From Sedimentisphaerales bacterium (GTDB taxonomy: Bacteria > Planctomycetota > Phycisphaerae > Sedimentisphaerales > Anaerobacaceae), in assembly GCA_016932835.1 (NCBI GenBank), contig JAFGCD010000006.1, positions 1-44,357 of the forward strand: a stretch of DNA of 44,357 nt, written 5' to 3'. The position numbers and the translations under genes are program-made. The notes under the pieces are model-generated. The model was not told the DNA's origin and ran no database searches. It saw only the letters and a list, made by a program, of their open reading frames with translations. Below are positions 27,644 to 35,929 of this stretch, in pieces; the stretch's first letter is position 1; each line of letters starts with the position of its first letter.

Positions 27644-27773
27644 GATTTAACCTCTTTACCCAACCTCTTCTCTTTATCTGAGCCGCAGTGTTCCCTTGAA
27701 ATCGAGACACTTTTAACCGGCAGTGAAGGTATTATCCGCCGCCGCAATCTTCAACGCCGCCCATCCCGACCTC

Positions 27774-27951
27774 GAATCTAATAATACCACCAATTTTTTA
27801 TCCAGCCAAGGAGTAATCCGCGTGAATTTATCCTATAGGGAGCGCCCAACGGGCAGGCGTATCTCGTTTTTTCATCCTTCGTCCCTCATCCACTCATCTA
27901 CTCTTTGTCACCCCGAGCGCCGCCTGCCCCTTAGGGGCCGAGGGGTCTATT
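27774..27951 (+). repeat. Right imperfect direct repeat flanking the MBL/nuclease pair
   Basis: This is the counterpart of 25348-25445 in the same orientation, with about 80 extra bases in its middle (27826-27906). The rest of the 27644-28019 spacer holds no gene. Confidence 0.6.
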
Positions 27952-27970
27952 CCAAACTTCTCCCCCCATT

Positions 27971-28001
27971 CACTCATTTACTCATTTACTCATCTCCTCA
28001 T
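27971..28001 (+). repeat. Degenerate 8-base tandem repeat
   Basis: ACTCATTT-like units run in tandem (ACTCATTT, ACTCATTT, ACTCATCT, CCTCATTC). Single related units occur at about 27890 and 42715, each time beside a GTCATT-type repeat. Confidence 0.6.
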
Positions 28002-28019
28002 TCTGTCCTCCGTCTTATT

Positions 28020-29000
28020 TCATACGGCGATAAGGCCCCACAGCCGCTCCAGTGCCTCCGCCGTCTTCTTCACCGCCGCCTCGTCGTCGCCGCTGCTAAG
28101 CTCCCGGTCGAAAGGCTCGCACTCAACCGGCCCGTCGTAGCCGACCTTCACCAGGGCATTGACGAATCCCTTCATATCGATCACACCCGTCGTAACCGGC
28201 AGGCGCCGCCGGCTGTCAACCTGCTTGTCAACCTCGATCCCCGAAGGCGCATCGTTGACATGAACATGCACAACGTCCTCGCACTTCAACTCCAGCAACT
28301 CCTCAACCGTCCCGTGCGACGTGTACCAGTGCCAACTGTCCAGCAGCAGCCCCACGTTCCCCGTCCCGATCGCCCCGACCAGTTCCATCATACCCGCCTG
28401 CGTACAGATAAAAGGATACCGCGACCGAGACCGCGAAGTCCTCGGCCCCACGAATTCAAGACCAAGACGAATCTCATGGTCCTTCAGAATCTTCGCCGCC
28501 TCGCGCAGACGTCTCTTATGCAGCTCGAAGTTCCCAAGATACGTCAGCTCCCTGTGACCCGGCGTAATCCACGTCGCCACCCGAGTCACCCCCAATTTCT
28601 GCAAGACGCCCGCCTGCCTCGGCAGCCCTTCCAGGCCATTCTTGAACTGCTCTTCACTCCTGCGATACTCGACAGGCAATCCGCCCGCCCCGTATCGAAT
28701 CCCCTTACCCTTCATCACCCCCAGCCAGTCCTGTATCTGGGCGTCCGAAGCCCGCTCGAATTCGCCCGCACTCGGCGTAATACTGTCAAAACCATACTTC
28801 ACCGCGTAGGCAAGAGACTCCCGCTGATTCGCCCGCACCCCGATATGCCCCGGCCCCAGATTTTTGTATAACTTAACTTCCCCACCGCCGCCGAACGCAA
28901 GCCCGCCCCCGAGACCAATTCCCAGCGCCCCGGCCAAAGCACCCCTGCAAAAACTCCGTCTCGAAAGAACTCCAGATTCGCCGCCGCCTGTATTATTCAT
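28020..29000 (-). CDS. Tat-exported sugar phosphate isomerase/epimerase-like TIM barrel
   Basis: The 326-residue protein starts with a twin-arginine signal (LSRRSFCRGALAGALGIGLGGG, residues about 13-34), so it is probably exported folded with its metal. The rest is an AP endonuclease family 2/xylose isomerase-like TIM barrel. Metal-binding carboxylates and histidines are recognisable in GLEFVGP, LLDSWHWY, HVHVNDA and ECEPF, the order seen in family members. Planctomycetes carry many such exported epimerase-like proteins, often together with DUF1080 and Gfo/Idh/MocA oxidoreductases, and the presumed role is in 3-keto-sugar metabolism. It lies 29 bases downstream of dapB on the same strand and may be co-transcribed, although the functions look unrelated. 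Confidence 0.85.
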   Translation of the reverse strand: MNNTGGGESGVLSRRSFCRGALAGALGIGLGGGLAFGGGGEVKLYKNLGPGHIGVRANQRESLAYAVKYGFDSITPSAGEFERASDAQIQDWLGVMKGKGIRYGAGGLPVEYRRSEEQFKNGLEGLPRQAGVLQKLGVTRVATWITPGHRELTYLGNFELHKRRLREAAKILKDHEIRLGLEFVGPRTSRSRSRYPFICTQAGMMELVGAIGTGNVGLLLDSWHWYTSHGTVEELLELKCEDVVHVHVNDAPSGIEVDKQVDSRRRLPVTTGVIDMKGFVNALVKVGYDGPVECEPFDRELSSGDDEAAVKKTAEALERLWGLIAV

Positions 29001-29029
29001 ATCCGGTTACTCCAGCCATCCTGATGAAA

Positions 29030-29830
29030 TCACGAAATACTGAGCACGTCACTCATCGAATAAAGCCCGGCTTCCTTGCCTGCAAGCCACTTCGCCGCAC
29101 GAAGCGCCCCGCGAACAAAAGTATCCCTGCTCGTCGCAGTATGCCCGACCGTAACAGTCTCGCCCAACGCGCCGAACATCACCGAATGAACGCCAGTAAT
29201 GTCACCGGCCCGCACCGCGTGCACCCCGATCTCGCCCTTCTTGCGCTCGGCCTCCTTCCCGCTCCGCCCATCGACAATACACCCCGGAAAATCCCGCCCC
29301 GTCGCCTCGCATATTCTCTCGGCCAGCGTCAGAGCGCTGCCGCTCGGAGCATCCTTCTTGAACCGGTGATGCTGCTCCACTATTTCGATATCGTACTCCT
29401 CGCCGAGCATCGAGGCAACCTTACCCACGACATTGAACAAAACATTCATCCCAACGCTCATATTAGTCCCGTATATAACCGGGACCTTTTTCGCCGCGGC
29501 CTCGATACCCGCCCGCTGCTCGTCGGCCAGACCCGTTGTCCCCAATACCAGCGCCGCATGATTCGCCGCGCAGTAATCGACCGTCGCATCGACTCCCTCA
29601 GGCAGCGAAAAATCTATCACAACATCCGCCGCACCCGCAGGATAAGCCTCCGTCAGCTTCACCCCAACGGCCCCGATCCCCGCTGTGACACCAGCATCCT
29701 TACCGATATCGGGATGCCCCCCAATCTCAACCGCGCCGGCTATCTCGAACTCGCCCGACTCCACTGCCAACGCAACAATCCGCCGGCCCATACGCCCCCC
29801 CGCCCCAACTACAACAAGCTTACTGCCCAT
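29030..29830 (-). CDS. dapB: 4-hydroxy-tetrahydrodipicolinate reductase
   Basis: DapB reduces 4-hydroxy-tetrahydrodipicolinate with NAD(P)H in the lysine/diaminopimelate pathway, which feeds lysine and peptidoglycan synthesis. The 266-residue length is typical. The nucleotide-binding loop is VVVGAGGRMGR at the N-terminus. DVVIDFSLPEG, LGTTGL and GTNMSVGMNVLF follow in family order. The catalytic and substrate-binding segment is EQHHRFKKDAPSGSAL (His-His and Lys, then the SGSA loop). The end SVMFGALGETVTVGHTATSRDTFVRGALRAA region is also standard. No lysine riboswitch was recognised upstream. Confidence 0.97.
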   Translation of the reverse strand: MGSKLVVVGAGGRMGRRIVALAVESGEFEIAGAVEIGGHPDIGKDAGVTAGIGAVGVKLTEAYPAGAADVVIDFSLPEGVDATVDYCAANHAALVLGTTGLADEQRAGIEAAAKKVPVIYGTNMSVGMNVLFNVVGKVASMLGEEYDIEIVEQHHRFKKDAPSGSALTLAERICEATGRDFPGCIVDGRSGKEAERKKGEIGVHAVRAGDITGVHSVMFGALGETVTVGHTATSRDTFVRGALRAAKWLAGKEAGLYSMSDVLSIS

Positions 29831-29957
29831 ACCTGAACTCCAAAACTATAAGTATATGCCTCCGCACAATATACCTCCAACCGCACGTAACCACAACCCC
29901 GCAATTCCCGCCGAACAAATCCCCCTCAATCTCACCCCAAATGTAAACCCCCGGCGC

Positions 29958-30086
29958 CTATTCGTGCAATCGGCCAAGAATCTCCATCTTGCTCTCCCAC
30001 CGATGAGAATCGATCCGGCCCGACCCGTCGCAACCGCAGAACAAAACCTCCGCCATCCATTTCAATATCAATCTTACCGTTCTCAT
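29958..30086 (-). CDS. Small 42-residue ORF with strong Shine-Dalgarno
   Basis: Between top6A and dapB the minus strand has an ATG at 30086-30084, preceded by a near-perfect Shine-Dalgarno AAGGAGG (30101-30095) with eight bases of spacing. It runs 42 codons to TAG at 29958. The product starts MRTVRLILKWMAEVLF and contains a CGCDGSG segment and the amphipathic C-terminal stretch ESKMEILGRLHE. I do not recognise it. The hydrophobic N-terminal third could be membrane-associating, and the Cys-Gly-Cys could bind metal. The rest of the 29831-30270 gap is empty. The quality of the ribosome binding site is the main argument; conservation is untested. Confidence 0.5.
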   Translation of the reverse strand: MRTVRLILKWMAEVLFCGCDGSGRIDSHRWESKMEILGRLHE

Positions 30087-30270
30087 TTCAAAAGCCTCCT
30101 TGTCCGGCCAACTCATCAATTCTTTCCTAAAGAGGCGTTATTCATTGTCGCCCCTCTACTCAGGAAAGGCCGAAGAACAGGCACAGGTAACACATTAACA
30201 AAAAAACAGGCAAGATTTTCACAAACATGGTAAAATGGGTAATTCTGCCGCCCGAAGCCACCAAAAAAAC

Positions 30271-31353
30271 TCACGGAAGGAACTTCTTCGCTGCCCGGAG
30301 CTTCTCGGGCAGGTAATGATTGATAACGTAATTCAGATCATGCACCGCAAAGGCCTGCTGCTCAGCCCTGACGCCCATCTCCAGCAGTTGCTTGATAGCA
30401 TCCTGCCACGGTTTGAAGTGCTGAACGAACGGATCATTTTTCAATGCATCCTTCGCGCGCTTGATATCGACCTCCTTCAGCGGATGTGTCGGCAGCTTGT
30501 AATCGATAATATCCTGCGGAGTAACCCCCAGAAACTTCGCATTCGGAGCGCAGAAGTATTGGTTGATATGCGCCGCATTGCCCGAACCGACCTTCAGCGT
30601 CCGGTAGATATTGAACATGCCGTAAGGGTCGCAATCGACAAACGCATAAACTGGCAGCTTCAATTCGTCCGCCAGCCGACGAATAAATCGCCTGCAAGCC
30701 CGCGTCGGAACGCCCCCCATAGAGATCAGGATGCAGTTCGCCTTGCGCCAGTAGCCGTGCTTCACCAGCCGCTGAAACATCCCCGCAGTCTCGATCGCCA
30801 GTACGAATTTCGCTTGAGTCTGGAACTTCAAATGCTCCACGCAGCTTGGTATCGAGTAAGCGCCGGACCCGAATTTCGTGCAGTCGATCTGCAGCTTCTT
30901 GCCAGTCTGCGAATCACGATCCACGACGATGAGCTTGCCCGCAACTTCACCGCCCTTCTCCTCCGGAATGAAACCCAACTGCTCCCGATTAACCTCGAAA
31001 AGAGACTCGATATCGTCGATAACCGTATCCGACTCCGGCTGCTCGTCGAAACGCGCCTCGTCCCAGTTCTTCGATACGTAATAAGCCTCTCGCTTCGTCA
31101 TGATCTCGTCGTCTTCGACAAGCGTCTTGGCCTGCGACATCATCCGAAGAGTCTGCGCAAAAGTCTTCACCGTCGCAACCGTCAGCGTCCGCGTCTTCTT
31201 CTTGCCCTTCAATTCCAGAAAGCCCTTCGCAGGCCGATACTTAACATTGCTCAGCGAGCGAAGCGGAAACGACAGAGTAGGCTTCTGCCGACGCTGGATC
31301 TTCCCCCGAACCGCAACCGCAGTCTCCTGTATCTTCTTGCCAACCTTCTTCAC
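30271..31353 (-). CDS. top6A: DNA topoisomerase VI subunit A (Spo11-like)
   Basis: Top6A is the DNA-cleaving subunit of the type IIB topoisomerase, which relaxes and decatenates DNA by ATP-dependent passage through a double-strand break. The 360-residue product has the catalytic-tyrosine segment TKREAYYVSKNW (Tyr92 most likely attacks DNA) in the winged-helix 5Y-CAP domain. The Toprim domain follows, with Glu188 in AIETAGMF and the acidic pair in FVDCDPYGMF (Asp240, Asp242), which bind magnesium. It begins with GTG inside the end of top6B (GTGA overlap) behind an AAAGGAG ribosome binding site, giving coupled translation of the two subunits. Topo VI is standard in archaea and plants but patchy in bacteria. 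Confidence 0.95.
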   Translation of the reverse strand: MKKVGKKIQETAVAVRGKIQRRQKPTLSFPLRSLSNVKYRPAKGFLELKGKKKTRTLTVATVKTFAQTLRMMSQAKTLVEDDEIMTKREAYYVSKNWDEARFDEQPESDTVIDDIESLFEVNREQLGFIPEEKGGEVAGKLIVVDRDSQTGKKLQIDCTKFGSGAYSIPSCVEHLKFQTQAKFVLAIETAGMFQRLVKHGYWRKANCILISMGGVPTRACRRFIRRLADELKLPVYAFVDCDPYGMFNIYRTLKVGSGNAAHINQYFCAPNAKFLGVTPQDIIDYKLPTHPLKEVDIKRAKDALKNDPFVQHFKPWQDAIKQLLEMGVRAEQQAFAVHDLNYVINHYLPEKLRAAKKFLP

Positions 31354-33245
31354 GACCGGCTCCTTTCAAGAACATCCGTCAACTGTGTAACCATCGTTTT
31401 CTCCTGACGCTCCGGCAGCTCGAGTATCTCACGCAGAGCGATCGCAATATGAGGAATGTACTTCTGAATAAAGGCCTTCTTGCGCTCCGACTCCGCAGCC
31501 TTGCGACGGCGACGAACGAATATCGCCACCCGACGCCCGCACTCCTGAAGAGCGAGCTTAACCTCTTTGACAATCTCCGGATAATGGGCAATCGCCTCCT
31601 TGCTCTCCGACGTGAATGGAACCCACACCGATGCCATATGAACCATAATAACCAAAGGACCCGTAGGATAAGCCCCCGCAGACTGCTGCAAAGCGTAGCT
31701 CCGCCAACCTGTCGAAATCACAGACTTGCTCACCGCACACGCCGCCTGCTGGTAAAGCAGCGGAACACGATTCGCATAACGAAGAACCTGAGCCAGACCA
31801 TCGGAAGCAATCTCCCCGCCGTAAGCGATAGCCGCCTCGATCTGAAACGGATTGCCCCGATAAACCGACGGAGGACGAGTCACTGCGCTGTAGAAATCGG
31901 CCTTGATCTGTTTCTTCAGGCCGGCCAGTATCTCTTCCTCCCCGATAGGACTCAGGCAGTCGGTCGGCGGATTCATTATCTTCGTATGGTTGATAGCCTT
32001 GTGAAGGTTATCCGCTTCCTGCCGCGCTATCCGGGTAGGCCGGCTGCGCTCGTAGAGCTTGGCTTTATCGCAAATCTCCTTCGCAACACGCATACTGACA
32101 CGAGAAAAATCGCTATGCAGAAAAGACTGCAAAGTCCGGGCGCTCGTATCGTGAAGCATCTTAATCAGAACGCCGAGCTCAACCCCGTACGGGTGAGGCT
32201 TGATCTCCTTCGTCTCCTTCGGCATCTGCTTCGACGCCCGCTTATATATCTTCTTCTCACCGTCCGGAGTCGCAAACTCCAGCGATACGTGAGGATTCGC
32301 GATAGCCGTCTGCTCCAGATATGCCTCCACCGACTGCCGCCCCTTCTGGTACTTCGCCTCCAATTCGATCTCGACCATCGTCCCGTGAGCCGACTTCCAC
32401 TCCACTATCTCATCGGCAATAATCCGAGGCTCGTTCTTCTTCGCGTCGATCTCGAGCTTGTAATGATGAGCAGGCTGGCGAGAAGACGTCCTCGACGTAA
32501 TAGCGATAGGCTTGCCCGTCGTAAGCTGCCCATACATCCCCGCCGCCGAAATACCTATCCCCTGCTGGCCCCGAGACATCTTCAGCCGGTGAAACTTCGA
32601 ACCGTAAAGCAGCTTCGCAAAAATCTTCGGAATTTCACGCTTCAGAATCCCCGGCCCGTTATCTTCGATCGTTACCACAAAACGGTTCTCTTCTTTCGCC
32701 GGAGCGATAACCACCCGAACCTCAGGCAGAATACCGCCCTCTTCACACGCATCCAGGGCGTTATCCACTCCCTCCTTGATGGTCGTAAGCAGCGCCTTGC
32801 GAGGATTATCGAAACCTAAAAGATGACGGTTTTTGATGAAAAATTCCGCAACGGAAATATCCCGCTGCCGCCCCGCCATAGTCTCCGCAGTCTCGCCGCG
32901 ACGCTCTTCCTGCTCGAAAACCTCCTCAACCGCATCCTTAACGGCTGGCCTGGCCTTGCTTTTAACCTTCTTCGGACCGCCACGAGACTTCTTATCTGTC
33001 TTCTTCTTTTTTGCTCTCTTGGCCTTGGACTTCTTCGCAGACTTCTTAACCGCCTCTTTCTTGTTACCTGCCTTTAAGGCAGTCCCACGTGCTTTTGAGG
33101 CACTCTTCGCAGACTTTCTAACCGCCTTTTTCTTCTTACCTGCCTTTAAGGCATTTTTCCCACGTGCCTTTGAGGCACTCTCTCCGGACTTCTTCACCCC
33201 GCTGCCGCTCTTTGATTTGGCCCTCGTCCTTACACTTTTCGCCAT
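31350..33245 (-). CDS. top6B: DNA topoisomerase VI subunit B with long lysine-rich N-terminal tail
   Basis: Top6B is the GHKL ATPase subunit of topo VI. The ATP-binding motifs are clear in the 631-residue product: the N box KEGVDNALDA (158-167), the G1 motif EDNGPGI (194-200) and the G2 lid SRGQQGIGIS (224-233). The switch-lysine transducer region follows, with NPFQIEAAIAYGG near residue 465. The core starts near residue 125. Ahead of it is a basic, Ala/Lys/Ser-rich tail of about 115 residues, unusual for the family, with an internal tandem duplication. Such a tail resembles histone H1-like extensions and could bind DNA nonspecifically. The start ATG at 33245 has AAGGAG upstream. It is the first gene of the top6B-top6A operon. 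Confidence 0.95.
   Translation of the reverse strand: MAKSVRTRAKSKSGSGVKKSGESASKARGKNALKAGKKKKAVRKSAKSASKARGTALKAGNKKEAVKKSAKKSKAKRAKKKKTDKKSRGGPKKVKSKARPAVKDAVEEVFEQEERRGETAETMAGRQRDISVAEFFIKNRHLLGFDNPRKALLTTIKEGVDNALDACEEGGILPEVRVVIAPAKEENRFVVTIEDNGPGILKREIPKIFAKLLYGSKFHRLKMSRGQQGIGISAAGMYGQLTTGKPIAITSRTSSRQPAHHYKLEIDAKKNEPRIIADEIVEWKSAHGTMVEIELEAKYQKGRQSVEAYLEQTAIANPHVSLEFATPDGEKKIYKRASKQMPKETKEIKPHPYGVELGVLIKMLHDTSARTLQSFLHSDFSRVSMRVAKEICDKAKLYERSRPTRIARQEADNLHKAINHTKIMNPPTDCLSPIGEEEILAGLKKQIKADFYSAVTRPPSVYRGNPFQIEAAIAYGGEIASDGLAQVLRYANRVPLLYQQAACAVSKSVISTGWRSYALQQSAGAYPTGPLVIMVHMASVWVPFTSESKEAIAHYPEIVKEVKLALQECGRRVAIFVRRRRKAAESERKKAFIQKYIPHIAIALREILELPERQEKTMVTQLTDVLERSRS
33033..33179 (-). 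repeat. In-frame tandem duplication within the top6B basic tail
   Basis: Residues 23-47 and 48-71 repeat the pattern SASKARG-x-ALKAG-x-KK-x-AV-x-KSAK, and the DNA of the two units is also clearly similar. The second unit is one residue shorter. Length polymorphism among strains would be expected. Confidence 0.75.
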
Positions 33246-33286
33246 AGAGATAGACTCCTTACGTCATACACATCCGTCCTGCCAAT

Positions 33287-33308
33287 AAAAAAACAGGCCG
33301 ATGCCTGT
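33287..33308 (-). terminator. Terminator-like hairpin in the top6B leader
   Basis: On the minus strand, ACAGGC-ATCG-GCCTGT is followed directly by seven T. It points towards top6B and lies about 42 bases before its start codon, just downstream of a putative promoter. There is no minus-strand gene immediately upstream that it could terminate, so it may act as a leader attenuator or a 5' stabilising hairpin. Confidence 0.55.
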
Positions 33309-33320
33309 CGGAAAACCTTA

Positions 33321-33349
33321 CTTGTAACCGAATCCGCCCAAAACGTCAA
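33321..33349 (-). promoter_or_regulatory. Putative promoter of top6B-top6A
   Basis: On the minus strand, TTGACG (33349-33344) and TACAAG (33326-33321) are 17 bases apart. Transcription would begin just before the hairpin at 33308-33287. Confidence 0.4.
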
Positions 33350-33374
33350 CATTCTATTCCGCCCCACAATAATA

Positions 33375-33403
33375 TTGACAGCACCGAACCAACGCCCTAA
33401 AGT
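33375..33403 (+). promoter_or_regulatory. Putative promoter of the PQQ-propeller gene
   Basis: TTGACA (33375-33380) and TAAAGT (33398-33403) have a 17-base spacer. It is arranged back-to-back with the top6B promoter and gives a leader of about 95 bases. Confidence 0.5.
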
Positions 33404-33503
33404 TCAACACATGCGACCGCATTGCTGTCAACTGCCGAGGTGCAGTTCGGTGCGAGCCCTGAGAGTCGCTTTTGCTCGCATACAATTTGAAATGGAGGTC
33501 ATT

Positions 33504-34736
33504 ATGAAAGACAAAAGATCATCCACTATCATCCTCGCTGTTTGTATCATCGCAATCGCGGCGACCTGTGCAGTCGCAGACGACTGGCCCCAATGGAGAG
33601 GACCCAATCGCGACGGAATCATAACCGGATTCACCGCGCCGCAAAAATGGCCCGCCCAACTCACCCAAAAATGGAAAATCACCGTCGGAACAGGCTGCGC
33701 AACGCCCGCCCTCGTCGGCGACAGGCTATACCTCTTCACTCGACAGGGAGACCAAGAGACAATACTCGCCCTCAACGCAGCAGACGGAAAAAAAATCTGG
33801 GCCGACAGGTACCAGGCAAAAGAAGTAACAGGCGCAGCAGGCAGACACCCCGGACCCAGAAGCTCCGCCGTCGTAGCCAACGGAAAAATCGTAACTCTCG
33901 GCGTCGCGGGAGTCCTCTCCTGCCTGAACGCAGAAGATGGAAAACTCATCTGGCGAAAAGACCCGTATCCGGACCTCTTCCCAAAATTCTTCACCGCAAC
34001 CTCACCCATCGTCAGCGACGGCATGGTCATTACCCAGTTCGGAACTGCCGGCAAAGGCGCAATAATAGCCCTCGACCTTGCAACCGGAGATGAAAAGTGG
34101 AAGTGGACCGTCGAAGGCCCCGAATACGCCTCACCGGTCCTGATGACCGTCGATGCAACGAAGCAAATCGTTACGCTCACCGAGAAAAATATCGTCGCCA
34201 TCGATACCGCCGACGGCAAGCTCCTCTGGCAGCTCCCGTTCGTCCCCCAGAGAAGGGCATACAACGCCGCCACGCCCATCATCGAAGGCCGAACCGTCAT
34301 ATACACCGGAGCAGGACGCGGAACAACCGCCGTCGAAATCGAGAAACAGGGCGATAAATTCACCACAAAACAACTCTGGACAAATCCCGACCTCGCCCCC
34401 CAGTACAATACCCCGGTCCTAAAGAACAAAATGCTGTTCGGATTCTCAAACACAGGCAGCCTCTACTGCATAAATGCCTCTGACGGCAAGACCGCATGGA
34501 CCGATTCGGCACAGTACGGAAGGGGCGGATTCGCAGCAATAGTCGATGCCGGACCCGTAATGATGGCGCTGCCCGAGACCTCCGAATTGATCGTATATAA
34601 ACCGGATGCTGCCGCCTACACCGAAATCGCAAAGTACAAGGTCGCAGACACCCCCACTTACGCCCATCCTGTCCTCGCCGGAAACAGAATCTTCATCAAG
34701 GACCAGGACTCGATAGCAATGTGGATACTACAGTAA
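33504..34736 (+). CDS. Exported PQQ-type beta-propeller repeat protein (BamB-like fold)
   Basis: The start at 33504 is chosen over upstream in-frame codons because GGAGG (33494-33498) lies five bases before it. The product then begins MKDKRSSTIILAVCIIAIAATCAVA, a good signal peptide. The mature 410-residue protein opens with DDWPQWRGPNRDG, the hallmark of a very common planctomycete family. Repeated blades follow, with A-L/I-N-A-x-D-G-K-x-x-W signatures (ILALNAADGKKIW, LSCLNAEDGKLIW, IALDLATGDEKW, VAIDTADGKLLW, YCINASDGKTAW), the pattern of eight-bladed PQQ propellers. No PQQ-ligand set of a true dehydrogenase is evident, so it is probably a periplasmic binding or scaffold protein. The function is unknown. 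Confidence 0.9.
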   Translation: MKDKRSSTIILAVCIIAIAATCAVADDWPQWRGPNRDGIITGFTAPQKWPAQLTQKWKITVGTGCATPALVGDRLYLFTRQGDQETILALNAADGKKIWADRYQAKEVTGAAGRHPGPRSSAVVANGKIVTLGVAGVLSCLNAEDGKLIWRKDPYPDLFPKFFTATSPIVSDGMVITQFGTAGKGAIIALDLATGDEKWKWTVEGPEYASPVLMTVDATKQIVTLTEKNIVAIDTADGKLLWQLPFVPQRRAYNAATPIIEGRTVIYTGAGRGTTAVEIEKQGDKFTTKQLWTNPDLAPQYNTPVLKNKMLFGFSNTGSLYCINASDGKTAWTDSAQYGRGGFAAIVDAGPVMMALPETSELIVYKPDAAAYTEIAKYKVADTPTYAHPVLAGNRIFIKDQDSIAMWILQ

Positions 34737-34766
34737 CGCTGCCAATGCCGGAAAAAGAAAAATAAC

Positions 34767-34807
34767 AAGGCCCGTGATTTTGCACTCAAGACGCAAACGA
34801 GGGCCTT
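34767..34807 (+). terminator. Possible terminator after the PQQ-propeller gene
   Basis: AAGGCCC (34767-34773) pairs with GGGCCTT (34801-34807) around a long loop and is followed by a short T/A-rich stretch. The loop length makes it uncertain. Confidence 0.35.
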
Positions 34808-34852
34808 TCAATTATAATCCTGAGATCATGATTGATGATAGGTCCTTGCGCA

Positions 34853-35536
34853 ATGAGTAATCGACACGATTGCCTGAATCGGCTGCCCCTCATATCACTC
34901 CTGGCCGTGAATGCTATTCCTGTTGTGGGCGTTCTGTTTGCAGGATGGGATGCTTTTGGTATCGTGCTGCTATACTGGGCCGAGAATCTCGCCGTCGGCT
35001 TCTACAGCATTCTAAAGATAGCATGTATCAAGGTAAACCATCCGAAGGAACACTTGGGCAAGCTCTGCGCGATACCTTTCTTCATCCTGCACTTCGGAGG
35101 ATTCACAGGCATTCATGGGATCTTTGTCTTGACGATGTTCGGCAAGAGCAACGGCGACTTCATGCATCGAACAACCTGGCCCTGCTTTTTCGCTTTCATT
35201 CAGATACTCCTCAATGTAATCAGCCAGGCTCTCTCGATAATGACGCCGGAAATGAGGTTGGCGGTATTGGCCTTGTTTGCGAGTCACGGCGTATCGTTCG
35301 TGTACAACTACCTGATAAAAGGCGAATATGCCCGAGTGGACCCCGGCAAAATCATGACCGCCCCTTATGCCCGGGTGGCAATCATGCACGTAGCGATAAT
35401 TACCGGGGGCTTCTTCTTGATCGCAATCAACTCACCGGCCGCTCTGCTTATAGTGCTCGTGGTGCTAAAGACATTCCTGGATGTTAAGCTCCATCGCCGT
35501 GAACACCGGACGAGCGCAACCGCAAAAGCTGGGTGA
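34853..35536 (+). CDS. DUF6498-like polytopic membrane protein
   Basis: The product is a multi-spanning membrane protein of about 227 residues with five or six hydrophobic segments. The early motif GIVLLYWAENLAVGFY is characteristic of DUF6498-containing proteins, followed by conserved His residues (FFILHFGGFTGIHG). The function of the family is unknown. The ATG at 34853 (MSNRHDC) is preferred; an ATG at 34835 in the same frame is also possible, and neither has a strong ribosome binding site. The gene is single, after a possible terminator and before a repeat-filled spacer. Confidence 0.75.
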   Translation: MSNRHDCLNRLPLISLLAVNAIPVVGVLFAGWDAFGIVLLYWAENLAVGFYSILKIACIKVNHPKEHLGKLCAIPFFILHFGGFTGIHGIFVLTMFGKSNGDFMHRTTWPCFFAFIQILLNVISQALSIMTPEMRLAVLALFASHGVSFVYNYLIKGEYARVDPGKIMTAPYARVAIMHVAIITGGFFLIAINSPAALLIVLVVLKTFLDVKLHRREHRTSATAKAG

Positions 35537-35586
35537 CAAAGACCAAGAACCCCCGCTCGCACCCGAAATTCAATACCCGGCCGCAT

Positions 35587-35735
35587 GTCATTCTGAGCGG
35601 AGCCGGTACCTTAGGGGCGAAGAATCTGGCCTGCAAAAACAAAAGTGTCACTCGCAACGAAGCAACTGCCTAATCCGTAGCACGTCACCGCCCGTCGTCA
35701 TTGCGAAGGCTGCAAAGCAGCCTGTGGCAATCTCT
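35587..35735. repeat. Two GTCATT-type interspersed repeats
   Basis: The first copy is GTCATTCTGAGC...GAAGAATCT (35587-35627), containing CCTTAGGGG. The second is GTCATTGCGAAGG...GTGGCAATCTC (35697-35735), with a perfect central hairpin GGCTGC-AAA-GCAGCC. The remainder of the 35537-35929 gap shows no gene. Confidence 0.8.
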
Positions 35736-35929
35736 CCTTTTACCGTGTGATTTCCCCGCTGTGTTCTTCCTGTTTCTCAGGAATGTACCCTCTGGGGCTA
35801 TTTCTACTTCAATTCTCTGCGCTCTCAGCGTTCTCTCCGTAAGTCCCGGAATGGAAGCCATAGGCGGAGTCCTAAGGACGGCGGTTATTTCTTTTCATTC
35901 CTGTGCCTTAGGTACCTATGGCTGCACTC

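Noticed and set aside
27723..28871. 382-codon plus-strand ORF
   Set aside because: Mostly antisense to the Tat-exported TIM-barrel gene, with its first part in repeats; Arg/Pro/Leu-rich shadow.
29831..30270. Lysine riboswitch upstream of dapB
   Set aside because: No recognisable aptamer; the gap is better explained by the small ORF and its ribosome binding site.
35481..35750. 89-codon ORF with CHSERSRYLRGEESG and VVIAKAAKQPVAIS
   Set aside because: It is a translation of two GTCATT-type repeats; such peptides recur wherever these repeats are open in this frame.
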